A stretch of 64,000 nucleotides of DNA from Streptomyces iakyrus (GTDB lineage Bacteria > Actinomycetota > Actinomycetes > Streptomycetales > Streptomycetaceae). Positions 42,033-50,392 of the stretch are shown here, piece by piece (the stretch's first letter is position 1; each line of letters begins with the position of its first letter). The notes under the pieces are model-generated. The model searched no databases. It saw only the letters and a list, made by a program, of their open reading frames with translations, and was not told where the DNA came from. Made by a program: the position numbers and the translations under genes. The stretch is from positions 124,001 to 188,000 of the forward strand of contig NZ_JNXI01000007.1 in the NCBI RefSeq assembly GCF_000717055.1, read 5' to 3'.

Positions 42033-43415
42033 ATGGACACCGCCACCCTGGAAGACATGCGGACCACGCTGCGGGGGCCGGTGATCGGCCCGCCGGACGC
42101 CGGATACGACCAGGCGCGCAGGATCTACAACGCGATGATCGACAAACGGCCCGCCGCCTTCGTGCCCTGCGCGGACGCCGCCGACGTGATGGCGGCCGTC
42201 ACCTATGTCCGCGACCACGGCCTGGAACTCGCCGTGCGGGGCGGCGGGCACAGCGGCCCCGGCCTGTGCCTGGTGGACGACGGCGTGACGGTCGACCTCT
42301 CGCCGATGCGCTGGGTGCGGGTCGACCCGGAGGCGCGGACCGCCGAGGTCGGCGGCGGCAGCCACCTCGGCGACCTCGACCACGCCACGCAGGCCTTCGG
42401 TCTCGCCACCCCCACGGGCATCATCTCCATGACGGGCGTCGGGGGTCTGACCCTCGGCGGCGGCCACGGCTACCTCACCCGCAAGTACGGACTGACCGTG
42501 GACAACCTGATCGCCGCCGACGTGGTGCTGGCCGACGGCAGCTTCGTCACCGCGAGCGAGACCGAGCACCCGGACCTGTTCTGGGCCCTGCGGGGCGGCG
42601 GCGGCAACTTCGGCATCGCGACCTCCCTCACCTACCGGCTGCACCCGGTGGGCACGGTCGGCGTCGGGGTGACCGTCTGGCCGGTCGACAGCACGCGTGA
42701 AGTGCTGGCGTGGTACCGCGCGTTCCTCCCGCAGGCACCCGAGGACGTCTACGGCTTCTTCGCCGTCCTCGTCGTCCCGCCCGGCCCGCCCTTCCCCGAG
42801 GAGCTCCACGGCACGAAGGTGTGCGGCATCGTGTGGTGCTGCACCGGCGACCTCGACAGGCTCGACGAGACCCTCTCGGTGGTGAACGACGCGGGCCGGC
42901 CGGCCTTCCACTTCACGACGCCGATGCCCTACGACGCACTGCAGGGCATGTTCGACGAGCTGATCCCGACGGGCTACCAGTGGTACTGGCGGGGCGACTT
43001 CTTCGACGGCATCCCCGACGCCGCCCTGGACGTGCACCTCGCCTACGGCCGGAACAACCCCACGCCGCTCTCGCTGATGCACCTCTACCCGATCGACGGC
43101 GCCGCCCACCGGGTCGGCCCGGACGACACCGCGTGGAGCTACCGGGACGCCCTGTGGTCCGGTGTCTTCGCCGGCGTCGACCCCGACCCGGCCAACGCCG
43201 AGACGATCCGGCGGTGGTGCGTGGGCTACCAGGAGGAGCTGCACCCGTTCTCGATGGGCGGCTCGTACGTGAACTTCATGGGCTCGGGCGAGGGCCAGGA
43301 GCGGGTCCGGGCGACGTACCGCGGCCACTACGACCGGCTCGCCCGGATCAAGCGCACCTACGACCCGGACAACCTCTTCCACGCCAACCAGAACATCGAA
43401 CCGGCGCGGGGGTGA
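42033..43415 (+). CDS. FAD-linked oxidase of the BBE (berberine bridge enzyme) family
   Basis: A 460-residue flavoprotein with an N-terminal PCMH-type FAD domain and a C-terminal BBE segment (YDPDNLFHANQNIEP). The His that attaches FAD is in RGGGHSGPG. The position of the second, Cys link found in bicovalent members reads TPTGIISMTGVGG and has no Cys, so FAD is probably held by the His only. The ATG at 42033 follows GAGGAG. Such enzymes oxidise alcohols or amines; the substrate is unknown. It is followed at 3 bp by an alpha/beta hydrolase gene. Confidence 0.85.
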   Translation: MDTATLEDMRTTLRGPVIGPPDAGYDQARRIYNAMIDKRPAAFVPCADAADVMAAVTYVRDHGLELAVRGGGHSGPGLCLVDDGVTVDLSPMRWVRVDPEARTAEVGGGSHLGDLDHATQAFGLATPTGIISMTGVGGLTLGGGHGYLTRKYGLTVDNLIAADVVLADGSFVTASETEHPDLFWALRGGGGNFGIATSLTYRLHPVGTVGVGVTVWPVDSTREVLAWYRAFLPQAPEDVYGFFAVLVVPPGPPFPEELHGTKVCGIVWCCTGDLDRLDETLSVVNDAGRPAFHFTTPMPYDALQGMFDELIPTGYQWYWRGDFFDGIPDAALDVHLAYGRNNPTPLSLMHLYPIDGAAHRVGPDDTAWSYRDALWSGVFAGVDPDPANAETIRRWCVGYQEELHPFSMGGSYVNFMGSGEGQERVRATYRGHYDRLARIKRTYDPDNLFHANQNIEPARG

Positions 43416-43418
43416 GCC

Positions 43419-44252
43419 ATGGGCAGGACGGTCGACGCCGACGGCGTGGAACTCTGGGTGGAGCAGCGGGGCGCGGGACCCGACGTCCTGCTCGTCGCGG
43501 GGCTCGGGGACCCCGCCGAGGCGTGGCAGCCACAGCTCGACGGGTTCGCCGACCGCTACCGGCTCACCGCGTTCGACAACCGCGGCGCGGGCCGCAGCCC
43601 GCTGCCCGACGGCCCGCTCTCCGTCGCGGGGATGGCCGACGACGCGGCGGCGCTGCTGCGTGCGCTCCGGGTTCCGACGGCGCACGTCGCGGGCTTCTCG
43701 GGCGGCAGTTTCATCGCCCAGGAACTGGCCCTGCGCCACCCCGGACTGGTGCGCAGCCTCGTCCTCATGAGCACGATGGCCCGCCCGGATCCCTACTTCC
43801 GCACCATGACGGACTTCTGGAACTGGATGGCCGAACGCGCCCCGGACGAACGGGCCATGCTGGAGGCGTTCTACCTGTGGGTCTACACCCCGCGCGCCCA
43901 CGCCGACGGCATGGTCGGCCGCTACATCGACGAGGCGCTGGCCTTCGGGCATCCGCAGTCCGCCGAGGCCTTCCAGCGCCAGCTGGCGGCGTTCGCCGGC
44001 CACGACACCCTCGCCCGTCTCGGCGGCATCAGCACCCCGACCCTGGTGCTCGCCGGTGAACTCGACCTCGCCACACCGCCGCGCCTGGGCCGCGCGGTCG
44101 CGGACGGCATCCCGGGCGCCGTGTTCGAGGTGCTGCCCGGGGAGGCGCATCAGCCGTTCCAGGAGGTGCCGGAGGTGTTCAACGCGCGGGTCGGCGCCTT
44201 CTGGAGGGAGGTGGAGGCGCGGGACGAGGGGCCCGCCGCCCGGCAGCGCTGA
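43419..44252 (+). CDS. Alpha/beta hydrolase
   Basis: A 277-residue alpha/beta-hydrolase-fold protein. The nucleophile Ser is in GFSGGSFIAQE, the oxyanion region is LVAGLGDPAEAWQPQ, the acid is probably in VLAGELDLATPP and the His in PGEAHQPFQ. It starts 3 bp after the BBE oxidase stop, so the two are one operon. The function is not predictable beyond hydrolysis of an ester, lactone or similar bond. Confidence 0.85.
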   Translation: MGRTVDADGVELWVEQRGAGPDVLLVAGLGDPAEAWQPQLDGFADRYRLTAFDNRGAGRSPLPDGPLSVAGMADDAAALLRALRVPTAHVAGFSGGSFIAQELALRHPGLVRSLVLMSTMARPDPYFRTMTDFWNWMAERAPDERAMLEAFYLWVYTPRAHADGMVGRYIDEALAFGHPQSAEAFQRQLAAFAGHDTLARLGGISTPTLVLAGELDLATPPRLGRAVADGIPGAVFEVLPGEAHQPFQEVPEVFNARVGAFWREVEARDEGPAARQR

Positions 44253-44275
44253 GCATGGGCGGCCGTTCACCGGCC

Positions 44276-44305
44276 GGTGCCCGCCGGGAAGAGGCGGCGG
44301 GCACC
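44276..44305. terminator. Strong bidirectional hairpin terminator
   Basis: GGTGCCCGCC (44276-44285) and GGCGGGCACC (44296-44305) form a perfect 10-bp stem with a 10-base loop. It lies between the ends of the convergent hydrolase and sigma-factor genes and would serve both strands. Confidence 0.7.
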
Positions 44306-44324
44306 GTGCGGTCGCCGACGGGTG

Positions 44325-44936
44325 TCAGGCCGCGGCGAGGGCCGGGTCCGGTTCCTCGGCCGCGGCGAGCAGGGCGAGGAGCGTCGCCCGGGCGCGGGCG
44401 ACGCGGGAACGGACCGTGCCGATGGGGCAGTTGCACAGCGCGGCGGCCTCCGCGTAGGGCAGGCCGAGCAGCTGGGTGAGGACGAACGCCTCACGGCGTT
44501 CGTCCGGCAGCCCGGCCAGCAGCTCCAGCAGCGCGACGCCGTCGTCGAAGCCGGGCAGGCCGCGCGGCTGGGCGAGTTCGGCCGCGGGCTGCCAGTCCGG
44601 CAGGTCGGCCGGGCGGGGGCGTACGGCGGTGCGGCGGATGCTGTCGGCCACCGCGCGCCGGGCGATCGCCAGCAGCCAGGTCCGCGCCGACGAGCGGCCC
44701 TCGAACCGGTGCAGGCTGCCGAGCGCCCGCAGGAACGTGTCCTGCGCCAGGTCGTCCACCGCCTGCGGGTCGGCGCACAGATGGGCGACGTACCGGATGA
44801 CGTCACGGTGCAGGGCGCGCACGAAGTGGTCGACGGCCGCGGAGTCGCCGCCGCGGGCGGCCAGCGCCCAGGCGGTTATCGACGCGTCGGCCGACGCCGA
44901 TCTCTCGTGCGGAAGGGGCAGGGCAGGAGTGATCAC
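44325..44936 (-). CDS. ECF sigma factor, SigC-like
   Basis: A 203-residue ECF sigma factor. Region 2 reads DDLAQDTFLRALGSLHRFEG and SSARTWLLAIARRAVADSIR; region 4 reads REAFVLTQLLGLPYAEAAAL and PIGTVRSRVARARATLLA. These segments resemble mycobacterial SigC, which has been linked to copper acquisition. The GTG at 44936 follows AAGGA. No anti-sigma gene with a zinc-finger motif is adjacent. A Met/His-rich membrane protein gene lies upstream on the same strand. Confidence 0.83.
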   Translation of the reverse strand: MITPALPLPHERSASADASITAWALAARGGDSAAVDHFVRALHRDVIRYVAHLCADPQAVDDLAQDTFLRALGSLHRFEGRSSARTWLLAIARRAVADSIRRTAVRPRPADLPDWQPAAELAQPRGLPGFDDGVALLELLAGLPDERREAFVLTQLLGLPYAEAAALCNCPIGTVRSRVARARATLLALLAAAEEPDPALAAA

Positions 44937-45151
44937 CTGATGTCCTTGTCGGGATTCCGGGACCGCGAGGACGCGAGCAGGCAGGCCGTGAGGTCGGACG
45001 TGCGTGCGTGGGTGCGCGGTCCGGTGAGCGGGGGGCGCGGGCGTGCCCGTACCGCGCGCCGGGAGGACTGACCTCACCGGGTGCGCGCATGGCACGGGGG
45101 ACGGCCGCTGCCGGAGCGCGCAGGGGCTGCCCCGGTCGGCACCGGCTGCCG

Positions 45152-45805
45152 TCAGGCGGCAGCGGCCCCCGCGGGTGGTCCCCGGGTGGTGATCGCGTGG
45201 ACGAGAAGGAGGCGGCGGGGCGAGCGGTTCGCCGGCCGTCGCCGCCGGCGCACGGGCGGGGGCGGCGGTACCGGCAGGGCGGACAGCAGCCGCAGCGGCG
45301 CGGCGAGCCGGCTGCCCACAGCACGCAGCAGCCGGAAGACGGCCCGTTCCCCGTGGCCCAGCCACAGGCCGCACAGCAGCGCGGCCAGGAGGTGCGCGGC
45401 GAGCATGCCGAGGGACGAGTCACCGCCGGGGACGTGCCCGGCGTGCGGGGACATGGCCGCCATGACGCCCGCCCCCGTGTCGTGGCTCATGGATCCCATG
45501 CCGTGGCTCATGGACGGCATGTCCGTGGAGTGGGCCCCCGGTGCGGAAGGTGCCGGCGGGCCGAGGGAGAACGCCGAGTGCAGCGCCGTCTGGACGGCCA
45601 CGGCGGCGCCGACGACCGGGCGCAGTCCGCGCTCGCGGCCCGCCAGGCACCAGCCCGCCGCGCCCGTCACGGCCCAGCCGGCCAGCAGCGTCGACAGGGG
45701 CACGTGGTCGCCGGACATCATGACGTGCCCCAGGGCGGCGAGCACGACACAGACGGCCGCGAACACCGCGGCCCGTATCGCGCGAGCACACCACCCGACT
45801 GTCAT
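45152..45805 (-). CDS. Met/His-rich integral membrane protein
   Basis: A 217-residue protein with about five hydrophobic segments (AVFAAVCVVLAALGHVMM; LAGWAVTGAAGWCLAG; MLAAHLLAALLCGLWLGHGE). A central loop is rich in Met and His (MPSMSHGMGSMSHDTG, then MAAMSPHAGH). Such loops often bind copper. The C-terminus is Pro/Arg-rich. It lies 215 bp upstream of the SigC-like gene on the same strand; I see nothing further in that gap. The family is probably DUF5134 or similar; the function is inferred from composition only. Confidence 0.7.
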   Translation of the reverse strand: MTVGWCARAIRAAVFAAVCVVLAALGHVMMSGDHVPLSTLLAGWAVTGAAGWCLAGRERGLRPVVGAAVAVQTALHSAFSLGPPAPSAPGAHSTDMPSMSHGMGSMSHDTGAGVMAAMSPHAGHVPGGDSSLGMLAAHLLAALLCGLWLGHGERAVFRLLRAVGSRLAAPLRLLSALPVPPPPPVRRRRRPANRSPRRLLLVHAITTRGPPAGAAAA

Positions 45806-45948
45806 GGCGCCTCATCCTCGCATCCGGCCCCGCCCCGACACCCAGGAGTACGGACATCCGCCCGGCCGGGCACTCAATCCGAGCCATGTGATCCAGGCCA
45901 CTGCCGTGGAACAGGTGGCTCCGGTGGGGCCGCGGCAGAATCCACGGC

Positions 45949-47088
45949 GTGGACATCACCGCGCAGGAGCTCAATCGGGCCACTCTCGGGCGCCAGTTGC
46001 TGCTGGAGCGGGAGGTGATGGAGGCCGGGGAGGCGGTGCGGCGCGTGGTGGCGCTGCAAGCACAGCACCCCGCTTCGCCCTACGTGGCGTTGTGGAACCG
46101 GCTGGCCGGGTTCGCGCCGGCCGAGCTGGACGCCGCGTTCGCGGAGCGCGCGGTGGTCAAGGCGACCCTGATGCGGATCACGTTGCACGCGGTCCACGCG
46201 GACGACCACCGGGTGTTCCGTGAGGCGATGCAGCAGACGCTGTACGCCTCACGGCTCGGGTACCGCTTCGCCGCCGCGGGGCTCACGCCGGCCGACGGCG
46301 AGGCGCTGGTGCCCAAGCTGCTGGACTTCGCGGACCGGCCCCGGACGGCCGCCGAGGTGCAGGACTGGCTGGCGGAGCGGGTCGGTGAGGAGAAGAAGGC
46401 CGGGGCGTGGTGGGGGCTCAAGGCGTACGCGCCGCTGCTCCACGTCCCGGCCGGCGGGCCGTGGTCGTTCGGGCCCCGGTCGTCGTTCGTCGCGGCGCGG
46501 ACCGGCCCGGTCCCCGAAGGGCGCGAGACGGTGGCGGAGTCGCTGCGCCACCTGGTCGTGCGCTATCTGGCGGGCTTCGGGCCCGCCTCGGTGACGGACG
46601 TCGCGCAGTTCGCCATGGTGCCGCGGGCCCCCGTGCGCCGTGCGCTGCTCGCCCTGGACGACACGGTGGAACAGCTCCGGGGCCCCGACGGGACCGTCCT
46701 GTACGACGTACCGGGCGCCTCGCGCCCGCCGGCGGACACGCCGGCGCCGCCCCGGCTCATGGCCATGTGGGACAGCGTCCTGCTGGCCCACGCCGACCGC
46801 AGCCGCGTGATTCCCCCGGCGTATCGCCGTCTGGTGATCCGGGTGAACGGCGACGTGCTGCCCACGCTGCTGGTGGACGGCCGGGTCGCCGGCGTGTGGC
46901 GCGCGGTCGACGGCGGTGTCGAGGCCACGGCGTTCCACGATCTGCCGGACGCCGTCTGGGAGGGGCTCGCCGCGGAGGCCGCGTCGCTGACGGCGCTGCT
47001 GGCCGGCCGCGACCCCGAGGTCTACCGCCGCTACCACCACTGGTGGCCGAAGCTCCCCGACGGCCGGGTGCGCCTGCTCAAGGGCTGA
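45949..47088 (+). CDS. Winged-helix (HTH_42) protein of the AlkZ/YcaQ type, putative DNA glycosylase
   Basis: A 379-residue protein of the HTH_42 superfamily. Near the N-terminus it has RRVVALQAQHPASPYVALWN, where QAQ (residues 37-39) matches the Q-x-Q catalytic motif of AlkZ, the glycosylase that removes azinomycin-type adducts. E. coli YcaQ has Q-x-D in the same place. Uncharacterised relatives are often annotated only as winged-helix DNA-binding proteins. It starts with GTG at 45949 without a clear ribosome site. It stands alone, with no biosynthetic cluster beside it. Confidence 0.8.
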   Translation: MDITAQELNRATLGRQLLLEREVMEAGEAVRRVVALQAQHPASPYVALWNRLAGFAPAELDAAFAERAVVKATLMRITLHAVHADDHRVFREAMQQTLYASRLGYRFAAAGLTPADGEALVPKLLDFADRPRTAAEVQDWLAERVGEEKKAGAWWGLKAYAPLLHVPAGGPWSFGPRSSFVAARTGPVPEGRETVAESLRHLVVRYLAGFGPASVTDVAQFAMVPRAPVRRALLALDDTVEQLRGPDGTVLYDVPGASRPPADTPAPPRLMAMWDSVLLAHADRSRVIPPAYRRLVIRVNGDVLPTLLVDGRVAGVWRAVDGGVEATAFHDLPDAVWEGLAAEAASLTALLAGRDPEVYRRYHHWWPKLPDGRVRLLKG

Positions 47089-47090
47089 GG

Positions 47091-47106
47091 CGTCACGCGG
47101 GTGACG
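47091..47106. terminator. Small hairpin between convergent genes
   Basis: CGTCAC (47091-47096) and GTGACG (47101-47106) form a 6-bp stem with a GCGG loop, 3 bp after the stop of the AlkZ-like gene and just before the end of the convergent DUF4396 gene. Confidence 0.4.
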
Positions 47107-47111
47107 GCGCG

Positions 47112-47588
47112 TCAGTGGTGGGCGTGCACCACTGCGTGCCCCCTGCCGCGGCCGATCATCCACTTGTTGACCGGGGTCGTGACCAGGAAGGCGACCGCGA
47201 AACCGCCCAGGAGCGCGGACCAGAAGAGGCCGTCCGACAGATGGGCGTCCATGGCGCCCGGGGTGAGCGCGATGATCGCGTTGTCCACGAGTTCCATCAC
47301 GGCGATCGAGACCGTGTCCGCGGCGAGGGCGATCCGGATCGCGGCCTTGAGGCCGATGCCGGACCGCAGGACGGCGAACAGGGTGAACGAGTAGCCGAAG
47401 AGGAACGCGAGCCCGATCGCCAGGACCATGGTGGGCACGGTGGCCCAGCCCAGCGATGTGCCGATCACCATGCCGAGGATCTCGCCGATCGCACATCCGG
47501 TCAGACAGTGCAGGGTCGCCTTCACCGCAGTCCCCCAGGACGCGGTTCCGTGCGCATGCTTCTCGGGTTCATGAGTGGTGTGATCCAT
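47112..47588 (-). CDS. DUF4396 membrane protein
   Basis: A 158-residue membrane protein with about four hydrophobic segments. A Cys-containing motif, TLHCLTGCAIGEILGMVIG, lies in the first segment, and both ends are His-rich (DHTTHEPEKHAHG; HAVVHAHH). This is the DUF4396 pattern. Its ATG at 47588 lies 12 bp from a perfect CsoR-like palindrome, so copper (or another monovalent thiophilic metal) probably induces it. The Cys and His residues fit metal handling, but the biochemical function of the family is not known to me. Confidence 0.83.
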   Translation of the reverse strand: MDHTTHEPEKHAHGTASWGTAVKATLHCLTGCAIGEILGMVIGTSLGWATVPTMVLAIGLAFLFGYSFTLFAVLRSGIGLKAAIRIALAADTVSIAVMELVDNAIIALTPGAMDAHLSDGLFWSALLGGFAVAFLVTTPVNKWMIGRGRGHAVVHAHH

Positions 47589-47599
47589 GACACCCGACT

Positions 47600-47620
47600 A
47601 TATACCCCCAGGGGGTATAT
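47600..47620. promoter_or_regulatory. CsoR-like copper operator
   Basis: A perfect palindrome made of ATATACCCCC, a central A and GGGGGTATAT. The TACCC...GGGTA core is what CsoR-family copper sensors recognise in Actinobacteria. It lies in the gap between the DUF4396 gene (start 12 bp away) and the plus-strand SDR gene (start 30 bp away) and could affect both. Confidence 0.75.
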
Positions 47621-47650
47621 GCGCGACGGTGCGACTTAGGGTTGATCACC

Positions 47651-48457
47651 ATGACGACACAGCCGACACCGCCGCCCTCCCCCGCGCAGGCCTACCTTTC
47701 CGGGCTGTTCTCCCTGGAGGGCCGGGTCGCGGTGGTCACGGGTGGCAGTTCCGGCATCGGGCGCGCCATCACCGGCGCCCTCGCGCGGGCCGGGGCGAGC
47801 GTGGTGGTCGTGGCCCGCGGCGAGGCCGGGCTGGCGGCGACGGTCGCGGAACTGACGGCCGAGGGCTGCCACGCCGCCTGGGTCAGCGCGGACCTGAGCA
47901 CCCGCGAGGGCGTGCGGACGGCCGCGGAGCGCGCGGTCGAGGCCTTCGGGGAGCCCGGCATCCTCGTCAACAGCGCCGGGATCAACCTGCGTCCGCCGAT
48001 GGACGAGCTCGGCGAGGACGTCTGGGACGCCACGATGGCCGTCAACCTGGAGGCGCCGTTCCTGCTGGGGCAGCGCTTCGGTCCCGGCATGGCGGAGCGC
48101 GGGTACGGGCGGATCATCCACATCAGCTCGCAGCAGGCGCACCGCGCGTTCGTCCAGAGCGGCGCCTACGGTGCCTCCAAGGGTGCCCTGGAGGCACTGG
48201 CGCGCTCCCAGGCCGAGGCGTGGTCGCCGCGGGGCGTCACCTGCAACGTCCTCGTGCCGGGTTTCGTCATGACACCGCTCAACGCCCGGCTGTCGTCGGA
48301 CCCGGAGAAGGTGGCCGCCCTCGCCGCCCGCACGATGATCGGGCGCAACGGTCTCGCCGAGGACTTCGCGGGCGCGGCGGTCTTCCTGGCGAGTGCCGCG
48401 TCCGCCTACGTCACCGGACAGTCCCTCTTCGTCGACGGCGGACTGTCCGTCCACTGA
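47651..48457 (+). CDS. Short-chain dehydrogenase/reductase
   Basis: A 268-residue classical SDR (cofactor loop TGGSSGIGRA, NSAGIN, catalytic HISSQQ and YGASK, C-terminal YVTGQSLFVDGG), close to gluconate 5-dehydrogenase-like and 3-oxoacyl reductase-like members. I use the ATG at 47651; a TTG at 47642 is in frame. No clear ribosome site is seen. The CsoR-like operator ends 30 bp upstream, so copper control is possible but less certain than for the divergent gene. Confidence 0.83.
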   Translation: MTTQPTPPPSPAQAYLSGLFSLEGRVAVVTGGSSGIGRAITGALARAGASVVVVARGEAGLAATVAELTAEGCHAAWVSADLSTREGVRTAAERAVEAFGEPGILVNSAGINLRPPMDELGEDVWDATMAVNLEAPFLLGQRFGPGMAERGYGRIIHISSQQAHRAFVQSGAYGASKGALEALARSQAEAWSPRGVTCNVLVPGFVMTPLNARLSSDPEKVAALAARTMIGRNGLAEDFAGAAVFLASAASAYVTGQSLFVDGGLSVH

Positions 48458-48566
48458 GACCCCCCGCATCCGCCCGGGGTCCCCCGAACGGACAGCGGCC
48501 GACGGGCGACGACCGGTGCTCGGTGTCACGCTGGGCACACAGGCCCCGCCGAAGGGAAGCATCGCC

Positions 48567-49364
48567 ATGATCACGACGGAGTACGTCCCCGGTTCCCCCT
48601 GCTGGCTCGACCTGGGCGCTCCGGACGTCCCGGCCGCCGCCGCCTTCTACGGTGCCGTCCTCGGGTGGGACTACGAGTCCATGGGCGAGAGCGAGGACTT
48701 CGAGGGCGGGATGTTCAAGAAGGACGGCAAGATCGTCGCCGGGCTCGGCAAGCTCACCGAGGAGGGCGCCCGATCGGCCTGGATACTCTACTACTGCGTC
48801 TCCGACGCGGACGCCACGACGCAGGCCGTGCAACAGGCGGGCGGCACCGTGCGGGTCGCACCGATGGACCTCGACGACTGGGGCCGGATGGCGCAGTACA
48901 GCGACCCGCTGGGCGGCCAGTTCGCCGTCTGGCAGCCCGGCACGAACAAGGGCCTGGAACTGGTCGACCAGCCGGGCTCCCTGTCGTGGACCGAGCTGTA
49001 CACGAGCGACGCCGCGGGTGCGCGGGAGTTCTACGGCACCCTCTTCGACTGGCAGTTCAGCGACATGCCGCTGCCGGGCGACGCCGGCACGTACACCCTG
49101 ATCACCCCCTCCGGGCTCCCCGAGGACCGGATGCACGGCGGGCTGATGCAACTCCGCAAGGAGGACCTGGCCACGACGGGCGGGCGGCCGTACTGGCACC
49201 CCGTCTTCGCCGTCGAGGACTGTGACGCCGCGGTGGCCGAGGTCGCCGGGAACGGCGGCACCGTGCAGGCCGGCCCGGAGGACGTGGAGGGCGTGGGCCG
49301 CTTCGCCGTCTGCCTCGACCAGGCCGGCGCCGACTTCGTGGTGCTCACCCCGCCCGCGAGCTGA
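48567..49364 (+). CDS. VOC-family (glyoxalase/bleomycin-resistance fold) protein
   Basis: A 265-residue protein with two vicinal-oxygen-chelate domains in tandem (PCWLDLGAPDVPAAAAFYGA at residue 11 and SWTELYTSDAAGAREFYGTL near 140). Such twin-VOC proteins are common in Streptomyces and are annotated as hydroxylases or resistance-type proteins without proven substrate. The ATG at 48567 follows GAAGGGA. It lies about 110 bp after the SDR gene on the same strand. Confidence 0.83.
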   Translation: MITTEYVPGSPCWLDLGAPDVPAAAAFYGAVLGWDYESMGESEDFEGGMFKKDGKIVAGLGKLTEEGARSAWILYYCVSDADATTQAVQQAGGTVRVAPMDLDDWGRMAQYSDPLGGQFAVWQPGTNKGLELVDQPGSLSWTELYTSDAAGAREFYGTLFDWQFSDMPLPGDAGTYTLITPSGLPEDRMHGGLMQLRKEDLATTGGRPYWHPVFAVEDCDAAVAEVAGNGGTVQAGPEDVEGVGRFAVCLDQAGADFVVLTPPAS

Positions 49365-49408
49365 ACCGGCCGCCCCGCACACCGCTCCGGCCCGGCCACG
49401 GTCGCGAC

Positions 49409-49801
49409 ATGAACCGGAAGTCCGATTCCGAAGACACCGTTCAGCTCGCCCGCCTGGCGAGGGGCTGGGCCGAGGCGATCGTCTCCGACGACCCCGCACG
49501 GATCGCGGCCTTCATGGCGGACGAGTGGGTCATCGTGTCCGATTCGGGGATCGACCCCCGGGAGAAGTTCCTCTCCCTCGTCGAGTCCGGTGCGCTCAGC
49601 CACTCGGCGATGGACCTCAGGACCGATCCGCGGATCCGCGTCTACGGCGACACCGCCGTGGTGACCGCACGGGTGACGAACACGGCCCACTACCAGGGCG
49701 AGAGCCACGACGCCGACGAGTGGACGACTGACGTGTTCGTGCGGCGGCAGGGCCGCTGGCTGTGCGTGCTGAGCCACATCACACCGGCGGCCCCCGGCTG
49801 A
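49409..49801 (+). CDS. SnoaL/DUF4440-like protein (NTF2 fold)
   Basis: A 130-residue protein of the NTF2-like superfamily (ARGWAEAIVSDDPARIAAFM; WVIVSDSGIDPREKFLSLVE; TAVVTARVTNTAHYQG; VFVRRQGRWLCVLSHITPAA). These small alpha/beta cones act as polyketide cyclases, dehydratases or binding proteins. No catalytic assignment is possible here. It lies 44 bp after the VOC gene. Confidence 0.8.
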   Translation: MNRKSDSEDTVQLARLARGWAEAIVSDDPARIAAFMADEWVIVSDSGIDPREKFLSLVESGALSHSAMDLRTDPRIRVYGDTAVVTARVTNTAHYQGESHDADEWTTDVFVRRQGRWLCVLSHITPAAPG

Positions 49802-49815
49802 ACCGCGAAGTCCAC

Positions 49816-49832
49816 TTGCATATGATGTGCAA
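49816..49832. promoter_or_regulatory. Palindrome at the start of the GNAT gene, with a -10 element inside
   Basis: TTGCATATGATGTGCAA is a 17-bp near-perfect palindrome ending just before the ATG at 49833. TATGAT (49821-49826) inside it is an excellent -10 element, which would place the start of transcription at or near the ATG, giving a leaderless mRNA. The palindrome may be the operator of an unknown regulator. Confidence 0.5.
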
Positions 49833-50369
49833 ATGCGCGAGTACTGCATCAGGGAAGCTGCGGCGGCCGACATCGACGGGGCCCGGGCGGTGATGCTCGA
49901 CGCCGTCTACCGCGACTTCGGCACGGGTTACGTGCCGCACTGGCACGCCGACATCATCGATCCGGTGCCGTTCTACGTCACGCCGCCCCGGCACACCCTT
50001 CTGGTCGCGGTGGACGAGCGGGACGGCGCGGTGGCGGCCACCGCGGCCCTGGACGCGCGCGGACCGGCGCATCCGCCGAACCCTCGATGGCTGGCCGAGC
50101 GGTTCCCCTCGGGCGAGACGGCGCAGCTGCGGCGGGTGTACGTACGCCCCGAGCACCGGCGGCGCGGCCTGGCCCGGCAACTCGTGGCCGGGCTGCTGGA
50201 GTTCGCCCGGGCCGACGGCGGATACCGGTCCGTCTACCTGCACACGTACCCGCACTCCCCCGGCGCGCTGGGCCTGTGGGAGACGCTGGGCAAGGCGGTG
50301 TGCGACGAGCGGGAGGAAGTGCCCGGCGGGGGCAACGGGGTGGTGCACTTCGAGATACCGCTTACTTGA
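49833..50369 (+). CDS. GNAT-family N-acetyltransferase
   Basis: A 178-residue acetyltransferase with the acetyl-CoA motif QLRRVYVRPEHRRRGLARQL. The substrate is unknown. I use the ATG at 49833 rather than the GTG at 49827, because the promoter -10 lies at 49821-49826 and a leaderless start is likely. It is followed directly by a Zur-like box and the transport operon at 50.4 kb, which it may or may not serve. Confidence 0.83.
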   Translation: MREYCIREAAAADIDGARAVMLDAVYRDFGTGYVPHWHADIIDPVPFYVTPPRHTLLVAVDERDGAVAATAALDARGPAHPPNPRWLAERFPSGETAQLRRVYVRPEHRRRGLARQLVAGLLEFARADGGYRSVYLHTYPHSPGALGLWETLGKAVCDEREEVPGGGNGVVHFEIPLT

Positions 50370-50384
50370 TGAAAATGGTATTCA
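50370..50384 (+). promoter_or_regulatory. Zur-like box upstream of the metallophore-type transport operon
   Basis: TGAAAATGGTATTCA matches 13 of 15 positions of TGAAAATGATTTTCA and 12 of 15 of the box before znuA. It overlaps the end of the GNAT gene and lies immediately before the binding-protein gene, where it would cover the promoter. Confidence 0.65.
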
Positions 50385-50392
50385 TATACGCT

